Part shown: piece by piece, positions 47,301 through 57,589 of the stretch
Numbering within the stretch: the first letter of the stretch is position 1
Layout: each line of letters begins with the position of its first letter
Source: Alligator mississippiensis
Taxonomy: Eukaryota; Chordata; Crocodylia; Alligatoridae
Assembly: GCF_030867095.1 (NCBI RefSeq)
Contig: NC_081835.1
Location: forward strand, 20,034,501 to 20,098,500
Direction: 5' to 3'
DNA: 64,000 bases
Made by a program: the position numbers and the translations under genes
Notes under the pieces: generated by a model
The model's database searches: none
What the model was told of the DNA's origin: nothing
Seen by the model: the letters and a program-made list of their open reading frames with translations, nothing else

Positions 47301-50300
47301 ACTCAGCCGAAGCCTGACTGTCTTCAGTTATGCCACCTGAGCAGGGAGGCCTCACAGAACTGGCAGGAGAAGAGCCAGTCCAACAAATGATGGTGCCTTC
47401 AGCCCCCAGGCAGAGATAAAGAACTAAACCTCTGTGCTCTGCAGGGTGGGGATGGTAACAGGCAGCCTTTCCAGTCCTAAATGCCTGTGGAGAGAGGGCT
47501 AAAGAAAACCATGGAGAGGGAAAAGAGGTGGGTCTGTGCTGTCCCCCCATTACCGTGATGAGCTCGATGGGGATGGGCATGGGGAGTTTGGAGGAGAACT
47601 TGTGGTTGAATATCTTCACGACAAAGATGACAAACATGGCGATAAGGGCGGTGATCAGGGTGCCCACGTTGGTCTGGGGCAGTTTCGCGCAGATCTCAAT
47701 GAAGCTCTAGGGGAGAAAGGGAAGAGGAGATTGTGACGCAGCGCACATGGCCCCGTGGCATGGCTCCCTACATCCAGGTAGCAGGTCAGGAGGGGCCATT
47801 GCTCACATCTCTGCGAGCAGGGCCCATGTCTTCCTCTGGTGCACAGAGCACCTATCTCTGCCTGAGCCTCTCCCTGACTAGGGTCTCTAGGCACAGGTGT
47901 AACACAATCAAGGATAACAATGAAACCTATGTGCTAGCATGACTCTGTGCTGTCAAGGAAAGTAGCCTGTGCAAGCCCCCTCCCAGTTGTACCCCATAGA
48001 TTCCTAGTTACCAAGTGCTGCTCTACCAGGGCAGTTACTGGGGAAGCCCAACCCAGGAGCTCTCCTGGTCTACCATCCTGCTATGAAAGGTGACTTTGCT
48101 GGGAAATCCCATTTCCAGACCCTGTTAGGGAGCCCTGATCTCTGGAACAGCAACAAAACTGGATTCTTCCTGCATGCAGGGTATTTAACATAGCTAATAT
48201 GGTGACAGCAGCCTGCTGGCAGATCCAAAGCTGGGTCAATGACCATGGGCTCTATGTACAGCATTATGGGCTCAGCATGGGTTTTGTATAGCACACACTG
48301 ACTTTCTCCTCAGCTTTAAGCAAATTCCCATGAAAGCCAACATGAGTGCAAACTGGGCAAGATGTGGAGTGTCAACCCTGAGGAATTTTTGTGGTATATT
48401 TTTCCTATCAACCCACCTGGGTTCTCCAGGAGCTCCCATACTCTGTCAGTGTTATCACACATACCTCAACACACAGAAGCCTCTAGTGTGACAGTGTTCT
48501 GTACAGGGAGCTCTGGGGAATCACCAATCACAGAGCTAAGGACCATCTAGCTCCTGCCTGTCCCAAACTATCCATGCCCAGCCCTACTTACCGTGAATAG
48601 TGACAATGGTCCCGAGTGCTCGCCCAGGCGCACCCCAAAGACATACTTGAGCTGCGAGACCAGCACATGGACAGAGGCAGCAGTAGTGTAGCCGCGTACC
48701 AGTGGATCCGAGAGGTACGTGACCACAAAGCCGAACTGCAGCAAGCCCAAGGCAACCTGGAAAGAGACCCAGGAAGGGGTAGGCCAGGCTGTGAGCAAGG
48801 TCCTCTCCAAGAAGCCTCACCCCCTGTCCCACCCAGCAGTGTCCTAAGGCACAGTGGGGTGGCACTAAAAAGGAGCTTGCTTTGGTGGGGTGGAGCTAGG
48901 GAGAGTCACCTCTGGCAAAGCGTGGAACTAAAGGGGGGTTGTAGTGTGGGGTACGGAGCCCCACTTTCAACTCTTCCTGTGGAAGAAACAAAACACTTGG
49001 ACTTTCACCCCGTGTCCACTGGTTGCCCTGCAAAGTCAGCAGAGCAGAAACTGGCCAACTGTGAAGGGCTCTGCTGAGAGTGCTAGCAAGCTGGACATTC
49101 AGGTCACCTGGCTGTGGTTGTGGCCAGGCAGTGGGGCGGGCTGGGCACAGTGACCGTCACCATCTCTGGCATTTGACTGGATGACTGTGGGCACCAGATC
49201 CTGCCAGCAAAGGTTGTAGGCTGGCATGGTGACAGAGCGCCAGGCTGCTGAGCTGGACAGGCCCCAGTAACCAGTGATGCATGGACTATCTTACTCCACA
49301 GAGCAGGCCAAGTAGCAAATGCATGGCCAAGTACTACCCAGACAGGGACAGGGAGTTGCTCACAGACATCAGCAGGGCCCCATGACAGCCTGAGCCTGGA
49401 AGAGTGCCCAGGCCAGACTCCACAGGCAACAAAGTGGTGCAAGATAATGGCTATCAATCAACCTGGGCTGTGAAAGCAGCTTCTGCTGTGCTGGATTAGA
49501 TGGGGTGGTTTGATGACCCTACAAGTCTGCTTGATAAACATGACTGTGATGATGCTCACACCGAGACAGCTGTCAGGCATTGGCCTGGGCACTGCCTAGC
49601 TCACCATGTAAGAAACCATAACAGCACAACATGTTGGCTGACTGACAGGTCTTGAGGGTAACCATCATTGGGGAATCATCACCACGTACCACCTTGGGGG
49701 CTCTCAGTCCTATGCTGTGTCACAGGTTTATCAGCAGCATGGAAGAGAAGGTGGGATCACAGCAGGAAACCCAAAGGCTGGGAGGTGGGGAGGGAGAATA
49801 ACAAGAACAGGGCCCTGCCACAAAAAGATCTGGGTTACTTGACAAGCTGGATGCCAACAAAACTGTGTTTCAGTACAGCCAAACGTAAGGTCCTGTACCA
49901 GCTCTGAAGGATGTGGGACTCCACTCTGAGGAGCAGTGACTCCAAAGGAGTCATGGAGGACCATCACCTAAGCATGAGCTCCCACTGCAGTGCTGTAGCC
50001 ATAAGGGCTAATGCGATCCTTGGGCATATAAACAGGGACACCCAAGGAGGAGTCAGGAGCTTATATTATCTCTCTCATGGGCTCTGGGACAGCTGTTCCC
50101 AGGAGGTCTTAGGTCTACAATCCAGGAAGGGTGTTGAAAAATTGGAGAGGGTTCAGAGATGAACCCTGACATGATTAAAGGACTGGACAACAGGACTTGC
50201 AGGGAGAGACTCCAGGAGCAATCTCTTCTTAGCTTATCAAAGTAAAGAGTAATCAGACCTGACAGGAAAGTAATAAACACCTATCACAGCCACCAAAGAC

Positions 50301-53140
50301 CTACATGGGAACAAACACTGATAACAGGCTCTGCCATCTGCCAGACCAAAGTATAACAAGATGCAACAGCTGGAAATTAAGGTTTGACAAGTTAAGATTA
50401 GCAATGAGGTGCACATTTTCATCAGGGCAAGTAATGAAAGACTCTCTGAGGTTTCACTGTCAATTTTTAAATCAGGGGTGGACATGTTTCTAAACAATCT
50501 CCCCGTGTCCAAGCAGGTGCTCATTCAGGGAAGTCCCATGGCCTCTGTAATGCAGGTCAGAGTAGATGAACCCAAGGGCCTGAGTGGTATCTGCCACTGA
50601 AGGATGTCTCTTCCTGGAGACCAGGAGACAGGTCAGTTAGTGGAAGCCAAGGTGGGAACAGCAGGGTGGGTCTTAGTCCTTGGGATGGAGGAAGAATTTG
50701 CTCTGCCCCTGCCCCTTGCCCAGTCTGTATGGGAAATGAAGCCGTTGAGGTCCAGAAGAGGAAGCTGGAGACTGATCTGTGCAGTGGATGGAGCTGCCGC
50801 AACCCCACAGCCCATGGATGCTTCAGGGAGTACAGGCATGGGTGTGGGGAGAGCAGGGACTAGATGGCACAGGGACTATGTACCAGCATCAAACCATGTA
50901 GCAGTATCACCACCCCCCATCAGGGCTCCGGGTGTAGTACCAGCCAGATCCCAGGCTGCTCCCTGCTCTGCCCTGCAGGCCCTGCTCACCTGGAAGATGC
51001 CCACCAGGATGGTGAGTGCAGCCACCAGCTCCACCCTGACAGCATCCCTCTTGGCCTCATTAAGGATCGTGTTGTTGGTACCATTGACCGGTTCCATGAA
51101 GTCGCCACTGGGCACCATCAAGTCTGTCACACTGCCGATCATGACAGAGATGACAGCAAAGGGGCCTGCGGGTGGGAGTACAGGGTAAGGACACAGGAGC
51201 TGTGGCCACACGGATCTCCTAGCAGATCATGCACAGCTCAGTCCTGCCCGCTTAGGACTCTCTCATGTGAGGAGTCAGGTCTCAGACACAGCAGGTACAC
51301 CCACATTACATATACACAGCAATGCAGCTGCTTATTTACCAGTATCAGACTCATCAGAGTCCCTGGAGAACTCATCAGAGAAGTGAGAAGTTTGCCCATG
51401 GGTCACTGGTGGCCTGGAAGACCCACACCTGCCTAGAGGGCAGGCAGTGATCTCCAGAACCCCGGAGACTCCAGCCAGTTGAGTAGCTACAGGCTAGCGA
51501 GGTAGCCCAGTACAGCCTCCACGGGATGGGGGGAGGAGGCTTGGGTGCTTCTTGGTGCTCTCCCCCGTGCCTGTTGCTGATAAGTGTCTCTTTGGCAATG
51601 CTGGACCCCACAACTTCCAGCCTGGACCCCCTGCTCACCCACAGAGTTGTGCCGAGACGTCCCAAAGAAGAAGTACAGGAAAACGGGGTAGAAGGAGGAG
51701 TAGAGGCCGTTGACGGGAGGCAGCCCTGCCAGGAGCGCGTAGGCCAGGCCTGGACACAGCAAAGGCAGCAGAAGAGTTAGGTAAAGACAGGCTCAGCCAG
51801 TATGCACACATGCCCCCCACCCCACAAGCCCCCCAGGCCTGCTCTCTGCCCTACCACACTGAACCCCAGACCCTGTGCCCTGACATCCCCCAACTCAGCC
51901 CTCTGCCCTCACAGGCTCCCATCCACCCCGTACACCCACATTACATATACACACACATTGATGATTTGATACCAGGAGGTACCAGAGAGCTAGAGACCAT
52001 CCTCACTGCCAGCTGGGTGCCAAGCTGCACTCCAGAGCAGTCCTGCTGAGCACACGCTGAGCTCTGAGCTCAGGGGCTGTGGCACTCACCCTGGGGCAGG
52101 TGCATGATGCCCACACTGAACCCCGAGGTGATGTCCCCAATGAGCCAGTCCTTGATCGGGTAGCGTGGCAGCCATTTTAGGAAGGGCAGGACCCGGAACA
52201 GCAAGGACTTTACAACAGCGCCCGAACATCTGGAAGAGAAGGACGGGAAGGCACCTGCGATATTTGTGCCAGTCCACCCCAAACACCCGCCTCTGTGGTA
52301 TACCAGGACACCCCAGCTACCACCCTCTGGAAGGAGCTCTAGAGTCCCCAGACTGCTGCCTTCTGCAGGATCCTGGGAATTGCAAAACCCTTGTGAAGCC
52401 CCAGAAGCCTCTCCAAGTCCCTGGAGACCTCAGCACCTGCTCCAGCACAATATCTGAAGGGTGCTAGACCCCACACTTGCCCCAAACCCCATAACCAGCA
52501 AAGCCTCTAAAAAGGCCAGAGGGGGCTGGTGACAAAGGCCCCTGCAGGTCACAGGCTCCAGCCTCTCATCTCCTTGGAGCTACTTGGGCCCAACCGGCAC
52601 TGGGACAGCCAAGGAGTTGCGCCCACAGTGCTCTCTCCAGGGGCAGGAGCCCTGGGCAATGGAGAGGGCAGGAGCATACCAGACAGAAGGTGGGCAAAGG
52701 AGTGCACATGAGGGTGAAAGGGTACTGCCCCTGCCCCCCGGCAGCTGCAGGGCCTCTGGGACCAGCACAGCCCCCAGCCCACTCCCTGCCCCACCTTCCT
52801 TCTACCCCTCACCTTTGGAGCTTGCACCGCTAAGGCCAGAGGAAAGGTTTTTCTCAGAACTGGTATTAGTTATTAGTCATTAGTCATAAAGCCCCTATCA
52901 GCAACTTGGCAGGCCCGTCTCCTGACATTCTCCCCTTCCCCCATGCCACCGCACCCTCCCCAGCCCTGCCCAGCACCAGTGCAGGGGAACGGGGTACAGC
53001 GCCTCCTACCTCATCTTATGGAGCTTGCTGCGGATAGAGGATGAGGGAGCCTGGGTTCTCTGTGCGACCTCCTCTATCTCAGCCTCGCTCAGCCCCTTGT
53101 AGCCCCTCGAGCGGCACCGCAGCTCCGTCTGCTCCATCAT
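29361..53140 (-). CDS. SLC26A6: SLC26A6, anion exchanger (19 coding exons, 738 aa)
   Basis: SulP/SLC26 exchanger of Cl-, HCO3- and oxalate at apical epithelial membranes. Coding exons in order: 53010-53140, 52090-52229, 51639-51749, 50990-51165, 48592-48756, 47554-47706, 46478-46560, 46196-46343, 45859-45972, 45325-45402, 43705-43800, 42948-43054, 41179-41248, 39384-39476, 38429-38548, 31439-31654, 30576-30630, 29853-29989, 29361-29384. All phases join and introns are GT-AG; human is 759 aa. The membrane core (about 55-500) contains [49 protein letters not shown] and [15 protein letters not shown]. Two N-glycosylation sequons (N155, N158) lie in the extracellular loop where human SLC26A6 has its own. 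STAS follows at about 502-718. The start is a double ATG; the N-terminus diverges from mammals. Paralogues are less likely given the UQCRC1 synteny. The last exon is the least certain part. Confidence 0.95.
30887..31071. mobile_element. short hAT MITE with TSD
   Basis: A 185-bp element. Its left end CACGGCCGGACTGATGC and inverted right end CAGGGCTGGATTAACC match as imperfect terminal inverted repeats, and GCCTAGGGCCC occurs near both ends in opposite sense. Octamers CTCAGGCC (30879-30886) and CTCATGCC (31072-31079) differ at one position, an 8-bp hAT target duplication. It is non-coding, in SLC26A6 intron 16. Confidence 0.85.
32838..33143 (-). repeat. 3' LTR of the Gmr1-like element
   Basis: About 306 bases, alignable over its whole length to the 37528-37974 LTR, except that it lacks the hexamer array. 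Shared landmarks include CTCTAGCCTGGCCCAGGAG and GTGCTCCTAGGCAGGCAGGC. Confidence 0.88.
34257..34276. repeat. A-rich simple repeat
   Basis: A run of A interrupted by single T, inside the Gmr1-like element. Confidence 0.75.
37528..37974 (-). repeat. 5' LTR of the Gmr1-like element, with hexamer array
   Basis: About 447 bases, starting TGTTAACAAGGTG on the minus strand and ending CTGCTACA. It exceeds the other LTR by about 141 bases, essentially the length of the internal hexamer array at 37641-37785. Confidence 0.88.
37641..37785. repeat. (CAAGGG)n hexamer tandem array, ~24 copies
   Basis: About 24 uninterrupted copies of CAAGGG (CCCTTG on the minus strand) with no visible variant unit. It lies inside the 5' LTR of the Gmr1-like element. 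The same place in the 3' LTR holds only CCAGGTCATCATGGGC. Such purity implies recent expansion or ongoing length change. Confidence 0.95.
38725..38875 (+). mobile_element. MIR-like CORE-SINE relic
   Basis: GAGATGTGGGTTCAACTCC, CATGTGTGACCCTGGGCC, TACCTCAGCTCTCCTCCATC and GGTGCTGTGAGTGTGAGGA follow the MIR consensus order: B box of the tRNA-like head, then CORE. It is highly diverged and lies in SLC26A6 intron 14. Confidence 0.75.
39827..40552 (+). mobile_element. probable solo LTR of an endogenous retrovirus-like element
   Basis: A unit of about 725 bases starting TGTTAACAAAGG and ending near GGACA. It holds a TATA-like GATAAAAGG at about 40257 and AATAAA at 40518-40523, in the order expected of U3-R-U5. 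No internal region is present on either side, so it looks like a solo LTR. The ends and target duplication are not certain, and the family is not identified. It lies in SLC26A6 intron 13, antisense to the gene. Confidence 0.55.
40440..40477. repeat. TG-rich microsatellite
   Basis: Alternating TG with interspersed TA and CA steps (TGTGTGTGTGTATGTGTGTG and on), inside the probable solo LTR. Confidence 0.85.
40679..40853. mobile_element. palindromic hAT MITE with perfect 8-bp TSD
   Basis: A 175-bp element with TAGGGTGGCCATCATAGAGG at the left and its near-perfect complement at the right. The match runs through most of the element, so the whole folds into one long hairpin. Identical octamers CCCATCAG flank it at 40671-40678 and 40854-40861. 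This is a textbook non-autonomous hAT insertion, in SLC26A6 intron 13. Confidence 0.93.
43950..44075 (+). mobile_element. MIR-like CORE-SINE relic
   Basis: GAGTCATGGGTTCCCAGCTC, CAGGAGCAAATCACTGCTCT and GGGCCTCTATAAAAGGAGAA follow the MIR consensus order. Strongly diverged, in SLC26A6 intron 10. Confidence 0.65.
48757..50989. other. SLC26A6 intron 4
   Basis: Intron of about 2.2 kb whose right half is a CR1 fragment. No extra exon was seen. A plus-strand open frame that runs across the following exon is only its antisense shadow. Confidence 0.6.
49780..50600 (+). mobile_element. CR1-clade LINE fragment, about 0.8 kb
   Basis: Plus strand carries in order AAAGATCTGGGTTACTTG, GGGTGTTGAAAAATTGGAGA, GGGTTCAGAGATGAACCCTG, GATTAAAGGACTGGACAACA and, near the end, GGGGTGGACATGTTTCTAAA. 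These match ORF2 C-terminus and 3' UTR of CR1-type LINEs. It is old, damaged and antisense to SLC26A6. Confidence 0.85.
51285..51952 (+). repeat. 24-bp direct repeat pair in SLC26A6 introns 2 and 3
   Basis: The word GTACACCCACATTACATATA plus CACA occurs at about 51294 and again at about 51928, on either side of coding exon 3. Flanks differ. It may be a short gene-conversion or templated-insertion trace. Confidence 0.6.
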
Positions 53141-53169
53141 GATGGCTCTGAACCTACTCGAGCTTCTGT
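53010..53169 (-). other. SLC26A6: SLC26A6 first coding exon with 5' UTR part
   Basis: A pyrimidine-rich tract followed by TTCAG precedes 29 bases of 5' UTR and the double ATG at 53135-53140. This shows that the start codon lies in an internal exon, so at least one non-coding exon is upstream. The donor is ATGAG|GTAGGA. Confidence 0.7.
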
Positions 53170-55591
53170 CTGAACTTCAGGAGAGGAGGAGAGAGGCTCA
53201 GAGCTGGTGATGAGACACCCCACTGGAAATGCCTGTCTCTGCCAGTGCAGCATCTGATGCCACTGTAGTCTTGCTTAGAGAAGCCCATTGCAATGCCTCC
53301 TCCAGTGCCAGCTGAGGCTGGAGGCTGAGGCTGCTGAAGAGTTAGCAGGTTGCTTTTGAGAGCCCGCAGCACTTTGAGGAAAAGGAGCTTCAGAGGCCAA
53401 GGCTGAAGGAGGCTCTGGGGCGAGGGGAGCACAGGGGACCCAGGGGCACAAGGGCAGTGCAGGGGGCAGCCCAGCCCAGAGCTCTGCCTGTGGGGGACAT
53501 TGGAGGCCAAACCACTGCTGCAGGCCAGCCTGCTCCTAGCTGTGCAGGAAAGGGCTGGTGCTGTGACTGGCCTGCAGCTGGCACTCAAGGGACACAAGCC
53601 ATCAGGACTCTGGCACTCCCTGCACCCTCTGGTCTCAGTGCCTGAATCTGGGCTTCTTTTCTGCCCCAAACCAGGCCAGGGCTGTGTGTATGGGGGAGAG
53701 GGGCTGGCTCCAGGACTGCAGCCAAGAGTGAGCTCTTTCCACTGCCAACTCAGTGTCCCAGCCCAATCCCCCAAGAAAGACACGGTCCCCTGCTCCGTGG
53801 ACTGTATGTGGCCGCCATGAGTGTAATTCTGCCCATGGGCATAGCACAGTCGCAGGAGTCTGGGCTGCCTCTGGCTGCACAGGGGCCCAACAGAAGGCCC
53901 TGCCTGAGCCTGTCACAGCCTCTAGCCCTGGAGCCGGCATAGGGGCGGGAGGGGGCACACACCGCCGCTCCAGGCTTGGTGTCTATTGCACCCTTCTGTG
54001 AGCTACAGCAGTCCTGTGCTGGGCTCTGTGGGCTGCAGGGATGGCAGTGAGCGCTCAGAGGGCCCTGTCTCTTCACCTCTGGACACCCAGAGCCACATTG
54101 CACGGCCATACAGACTTTGCTCTGTTACACATGAAGGGCCAGGAATTTTTATCCTCAGCAAGAGCCATTAGCCTTCCACTCCCAGCAGGTGCCTGTTGGT
54201 GGCTATCAGTGCCCTCAGTCATGCCTAGGTGGGCACAGATACACAGTAGGTAGGTGCGCACAGAACACGTGCATGTGCCTGCATACACCTATACATGTGC
54301 CACCACAGACCTGTGCATGCGCGGGCACACACCAACAGTGCCCCTCAGCCTGAGTGAGCATGGGGCACCATGTCTGAATGGCAGACAGGCCTGGGTTGGC
54401 AGCTCTGAACCTGAGCCCCCAAATTTATGCCCATAGCAGGCAAAGCCCAGGCAGCAGCAGGGCTGGCTTCCCACACGCAGCCCTGGAGAGGCCACAGGGC
54501 ACTTGCATCTCTGCTGCCACCAATAGACAGAGTCACTGGGGAGCCCAGAGCTAGATGGTATGGGATGTTACTGGCCATCCACTCCAAGGCCTTGCAGACA
54601 TGGGCAGGGACCCACCACAGCACTCAAACCTGTGGTGGGCAGGGGATGGTAACTCAATGGGCAGGCAGCCTCATCCCATTCTCCACAGGCATAAGGCAGA
54701 GCCCATCTCACAGGGGCTGAGCCAGAGGATGGCCCTGAAACTCCCTCCCTGCCTTTAGCTGCCCTGAAATGCCTCATGCAATAGGCAGGGCAGGAAATCA
54801 CCTTGCCCCATCCCCGCTGAGCTACAGATGCCCAGGAGGGGCTCAGTCTGTGCCTCTCCCCATGGGCCTTGTAGATGCTGCAAGAGCCCAGCGCCAGCAC
54901 TGCCTGGCCCCCTAGCATAGTGCCCATACCCAGAGCTTTGAGCAGTAGCCCCCGAGCCCCCAACCCAACCCAACCCAAGAAATCCTGTTGAACTGCCCTG
55001 CTGGATTCCCACCTGCCACCTGGGATGCTGGTGTGGAATCCAGGGGCACGGTCCTGGGGAGATCCTCAAGAAAACGTTGCCTGCTAGCGGTGCCACCCTT
55101 CACCACAGCCCTGACACCAGCACACCACGCCTGTGATTCTGGGCCAGGGGGTGATCCCCAGACAGAACACCCAGGCCAGGCCCTTGTCATAAGATCCCAG
55201 GACAGGCTCTCTGGGATGCTCCAAGAGCCCGGGGCTGAGGCATCTCCCAGGAGGATGCACCCCACCAGCTGCTCCCGGTCCCGGGCTCCCCCACAAACCA
55301 ACCCACTCTGTGCCAGGGGCTGTCTCACCCCTCACATCCAAGGGGGCACCCCAGGGATGGTGACAGGGTCTCTGCCCCAGGCGTGAGCATCACCCTGGGA
55401 TGATTAATACTCAGAGCCTCTGGGAACGCATCAAAGCAGGTGCCGGCTCGAGCTGCTCCCAGGGCTAATGGTGGGGATGGTTGCAGCAATGCCCTGCTGT
55501 GAGAGGGGTCTCCCCTGCCCCATCCTCAGGCAACAGCTCTTCCCTTCCTCCAGCAGATACTCTCTCCCGGGGGGCCGAGGACGGCTCTTAC
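53170..55591. other. 5' intron of SLC26A6, nothing else recognised
   Basis: GC-rich intron between the proposed non-coding exon and the first coding exon. No coding domain or clear repeat was seen. Long open frames on both strands are composition artefacts. Confidence 0.45.
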
Positions 55592-55650
55592 CTGGTGCAG
55601 GCAGAGCTGCTGTGGGGTCTGGTGGCTGCGTGTGCCTGACAGCCCTCTAG
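55592..55650 (-). other. SLC26A6: candidate SLC26A6 5' non-coding exon
   Basis: The minus strand reads CTGCACCAG|GTAAGAG, a strong donor at 55592/55591. It lies in a short stretch with a TATA-like box about 30 bases upstream of the supposed start. It is the best candidate partner for the acceptor at 53169. The 5' end is estimated, not observed. Confidence 0.45.
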
Positions 55651-55674
55651 TGAAGCGTGCACTCTCCTCCCCGC

Positions 55675-55684
55675 TATTAATACC
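55675..55684 (-). promoter_or_regulatory. SLC26A6: TATA-like box upstream of SLC26A6
   Basis: The minus strand reads GGTATTAATAG in a GC-rich setting, at a suitable distance from the candidate non-coding exon. A regulated, tissue-specific TATA-type promoter would suit an epithelial transporter. No CpG island is present here, in contrast to UQCRC1. Confidence 0.4.
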
Positions 55685-56550
55685 TGACGGTGATCTTTGA
55701 GACACCACTCCCTCCTTCTGCCACCCTCCCTCGCCTGCTAAAGCAGCTCTGGCTCCACAACCTCCTGAGTCATGGGGTTTAAAGGTGCAAACTGTCACCT
55801 GGCAAGTCCCTGGCCAGGGGCTTCCTGCTACCTGGGGACTGCTCCCTCCCAGCCCTGTCCTCTGTCAGGCCCCATCTTGCAGCCTCTGACAGGCTAGGTG
55901 AAAACTCCTGGGGAGCTGAGCTTTTGGGGGACAAGAGAGGCCATAAGGGTGAAGCCTTGCAGGGGAGGGAGGAGCGTTCCTTGCAGGGAGACCACAGGCC
56001 TGCCTGTCCCCTTGAGTCCTCACCCATCTGAGACTTGCCTCCTCTTCTTCCTTGGGGAAACCAGACCCAACGGGACATAGAAGGGGCATCATTCAGGCGG
56101 GGAGGGGTGGAGGCCATAAGCCACTGCCCCACAGACTCAGAGGGTAGAAAGAGCACAAGGCTCCTCCATTTCCAAACCCAGGGAAAGGCTCCAGTGCTTA
56201 CAGCAGTTCCCCAAGTGCAGCTAGAAGAGTGAATGCCTGGTCATGCCGTGGCAGGGACTTCACCCTGTCCCTGCCCCAACACAGTGGAGCAGACTGCCTG
56301 CCACACAGCACACCCCCAAAGTACAGGGTTGAGCTCCATGGGTCTGGAGAGCCAAGCCAGTCCTGACTAGGAATAGCCACAGCCACGAGCCCCGGCAGGG
56401 AGCACAGGGGAGGGTACAGCCGGCAGTCCTGGCTCAGTGCCTCCCTCCAGCCTGCACCTATGCACTTCTGCCCACAGGCCTGCCATCACCCGTGTGCCCC
56501 CGGGGTAGGCAGGGAGCCAGCTGCTCCTGGCACCAGCAGAACCTAGTTAA

Positions 56551-57581
56551 TAGGGATGTGCAAAATTTTGCTGGCAGTTTCGTTTTGACACTGTTTCGAC
56601 TCATTTCGAGCTTGAAACAGCGAAATCGAAATGAAACAGAGCTTTGAAATAGCCTCAAAATGAAATGAGGCAAGTCAAAACGTTTTGAAATGTTTGAAAC
56701 ATTTTGAGTTTTGAAGTTCAAGCTGGCCTTGCCTTCAGGGAAGCAGAAACTAAGGTAAGGAGAGGGAGGGTGAAGTGAGGTGAAGGAGTGCTCTCATTAT
56801 TGACTGTCTAGCTGGCCAGTGACTGTGATCCTTCCTTGACGTCCCTTCCTATCCCAGTGCTCTGGGGGAGGGATAGAAAAATGCATAAAAGATAGCATTG
56901 TTTGAACTGCCCTGCTTTGTGCCTTGGTGTCATTTGAGTGAGGGCGCACATTAACACACACACACAGTGTCACCCACCCATGTCACGAGTTTTGCCTGTC
57001 AGCAGCCAGAGGTGCAGGGCCCCAGAACCCAGAAGCCCTGCACCCATCTCCTTGACGGCTGGCGGGCTTCGTGGGCTCAGCAGGGGCTAGCAGCCCTGCA
57101 GTGTTCACCCTGCTGCGCCTTAACACATGAGTTTTGCTTGTCAGCTGCTTGAGTTGCAGTTTCCCCCAAACCCCTGCACCTATCGCCTTGAAAGCTGGCA
57201 GGCTTTGTGGCCTTAGCAGAGGCTAGCATGCTGGCAGTTTTGACTCTGCTGTGGCTTAACACATACACATGACATGAGTTTTTTGCTTTCAAGACTTTGC
57301 GGTGCAGTTTCCCTGAAAGCCCATGCACCTATCCTCCTGAAACTTGGCAGGCTTCATGCCTCAGAAGGGGCTACCATTCCTGAAAGTTTCATCCAAATCA
57401 GGCAAGAAATGACAAAATTATAGGCTGTTTCGAGCTTCCCCATTACAGCCTATGGGCAAAACATCGACACAGGTAAAGCAGCGGAGCGAATGGAACAGCG
57501 GTTTTGAATCGAGACGAAATTCGAAACGAAACGCTGTTCCGTCGAAACGCAAGTCGAACGGTGCCGTCTCACGCAGCCCTA
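56551..57581. mobile_element. 1-kb non-autonomous hAT element with TSD and internal tandem repeats
   Basis: Starts TAGGGATGTGCAAAATTTTG and ends in the complement of TAGGGCTGCGTGAGACGG. Octamers CTAGTTAA (56543-56550) and CTAGTAAA (57582-57589) match at seven of eight positions. Both subterminal regions are rich in GTTTCGA/TCGAAAC words. The interior has three tandem units of about 140-147 bases starting near 56984, 57124 and 57273, each with TGAGTTTTGC-type starts, CCTGCACCTATC and CTTGGCAGGCTT-type words. No transposase frame was seen. Confidence 0.88.
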
Positions 57582-57589
57582 CTAGTAAA

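Noticed and set aside
50604-51436. Overlapping long plus-strand frames
   Set aside because: They are antisense to SLC26A6 coding exon 4 and its introns, with no protein similarity.
53154-53783. 209-codon minus-strand frame upstream of the SLC26A6 start
   Set aside because: It runs across the intron and the acceptor before the first coding exon, lacks SLC26 similarity, and is a composition artefact.
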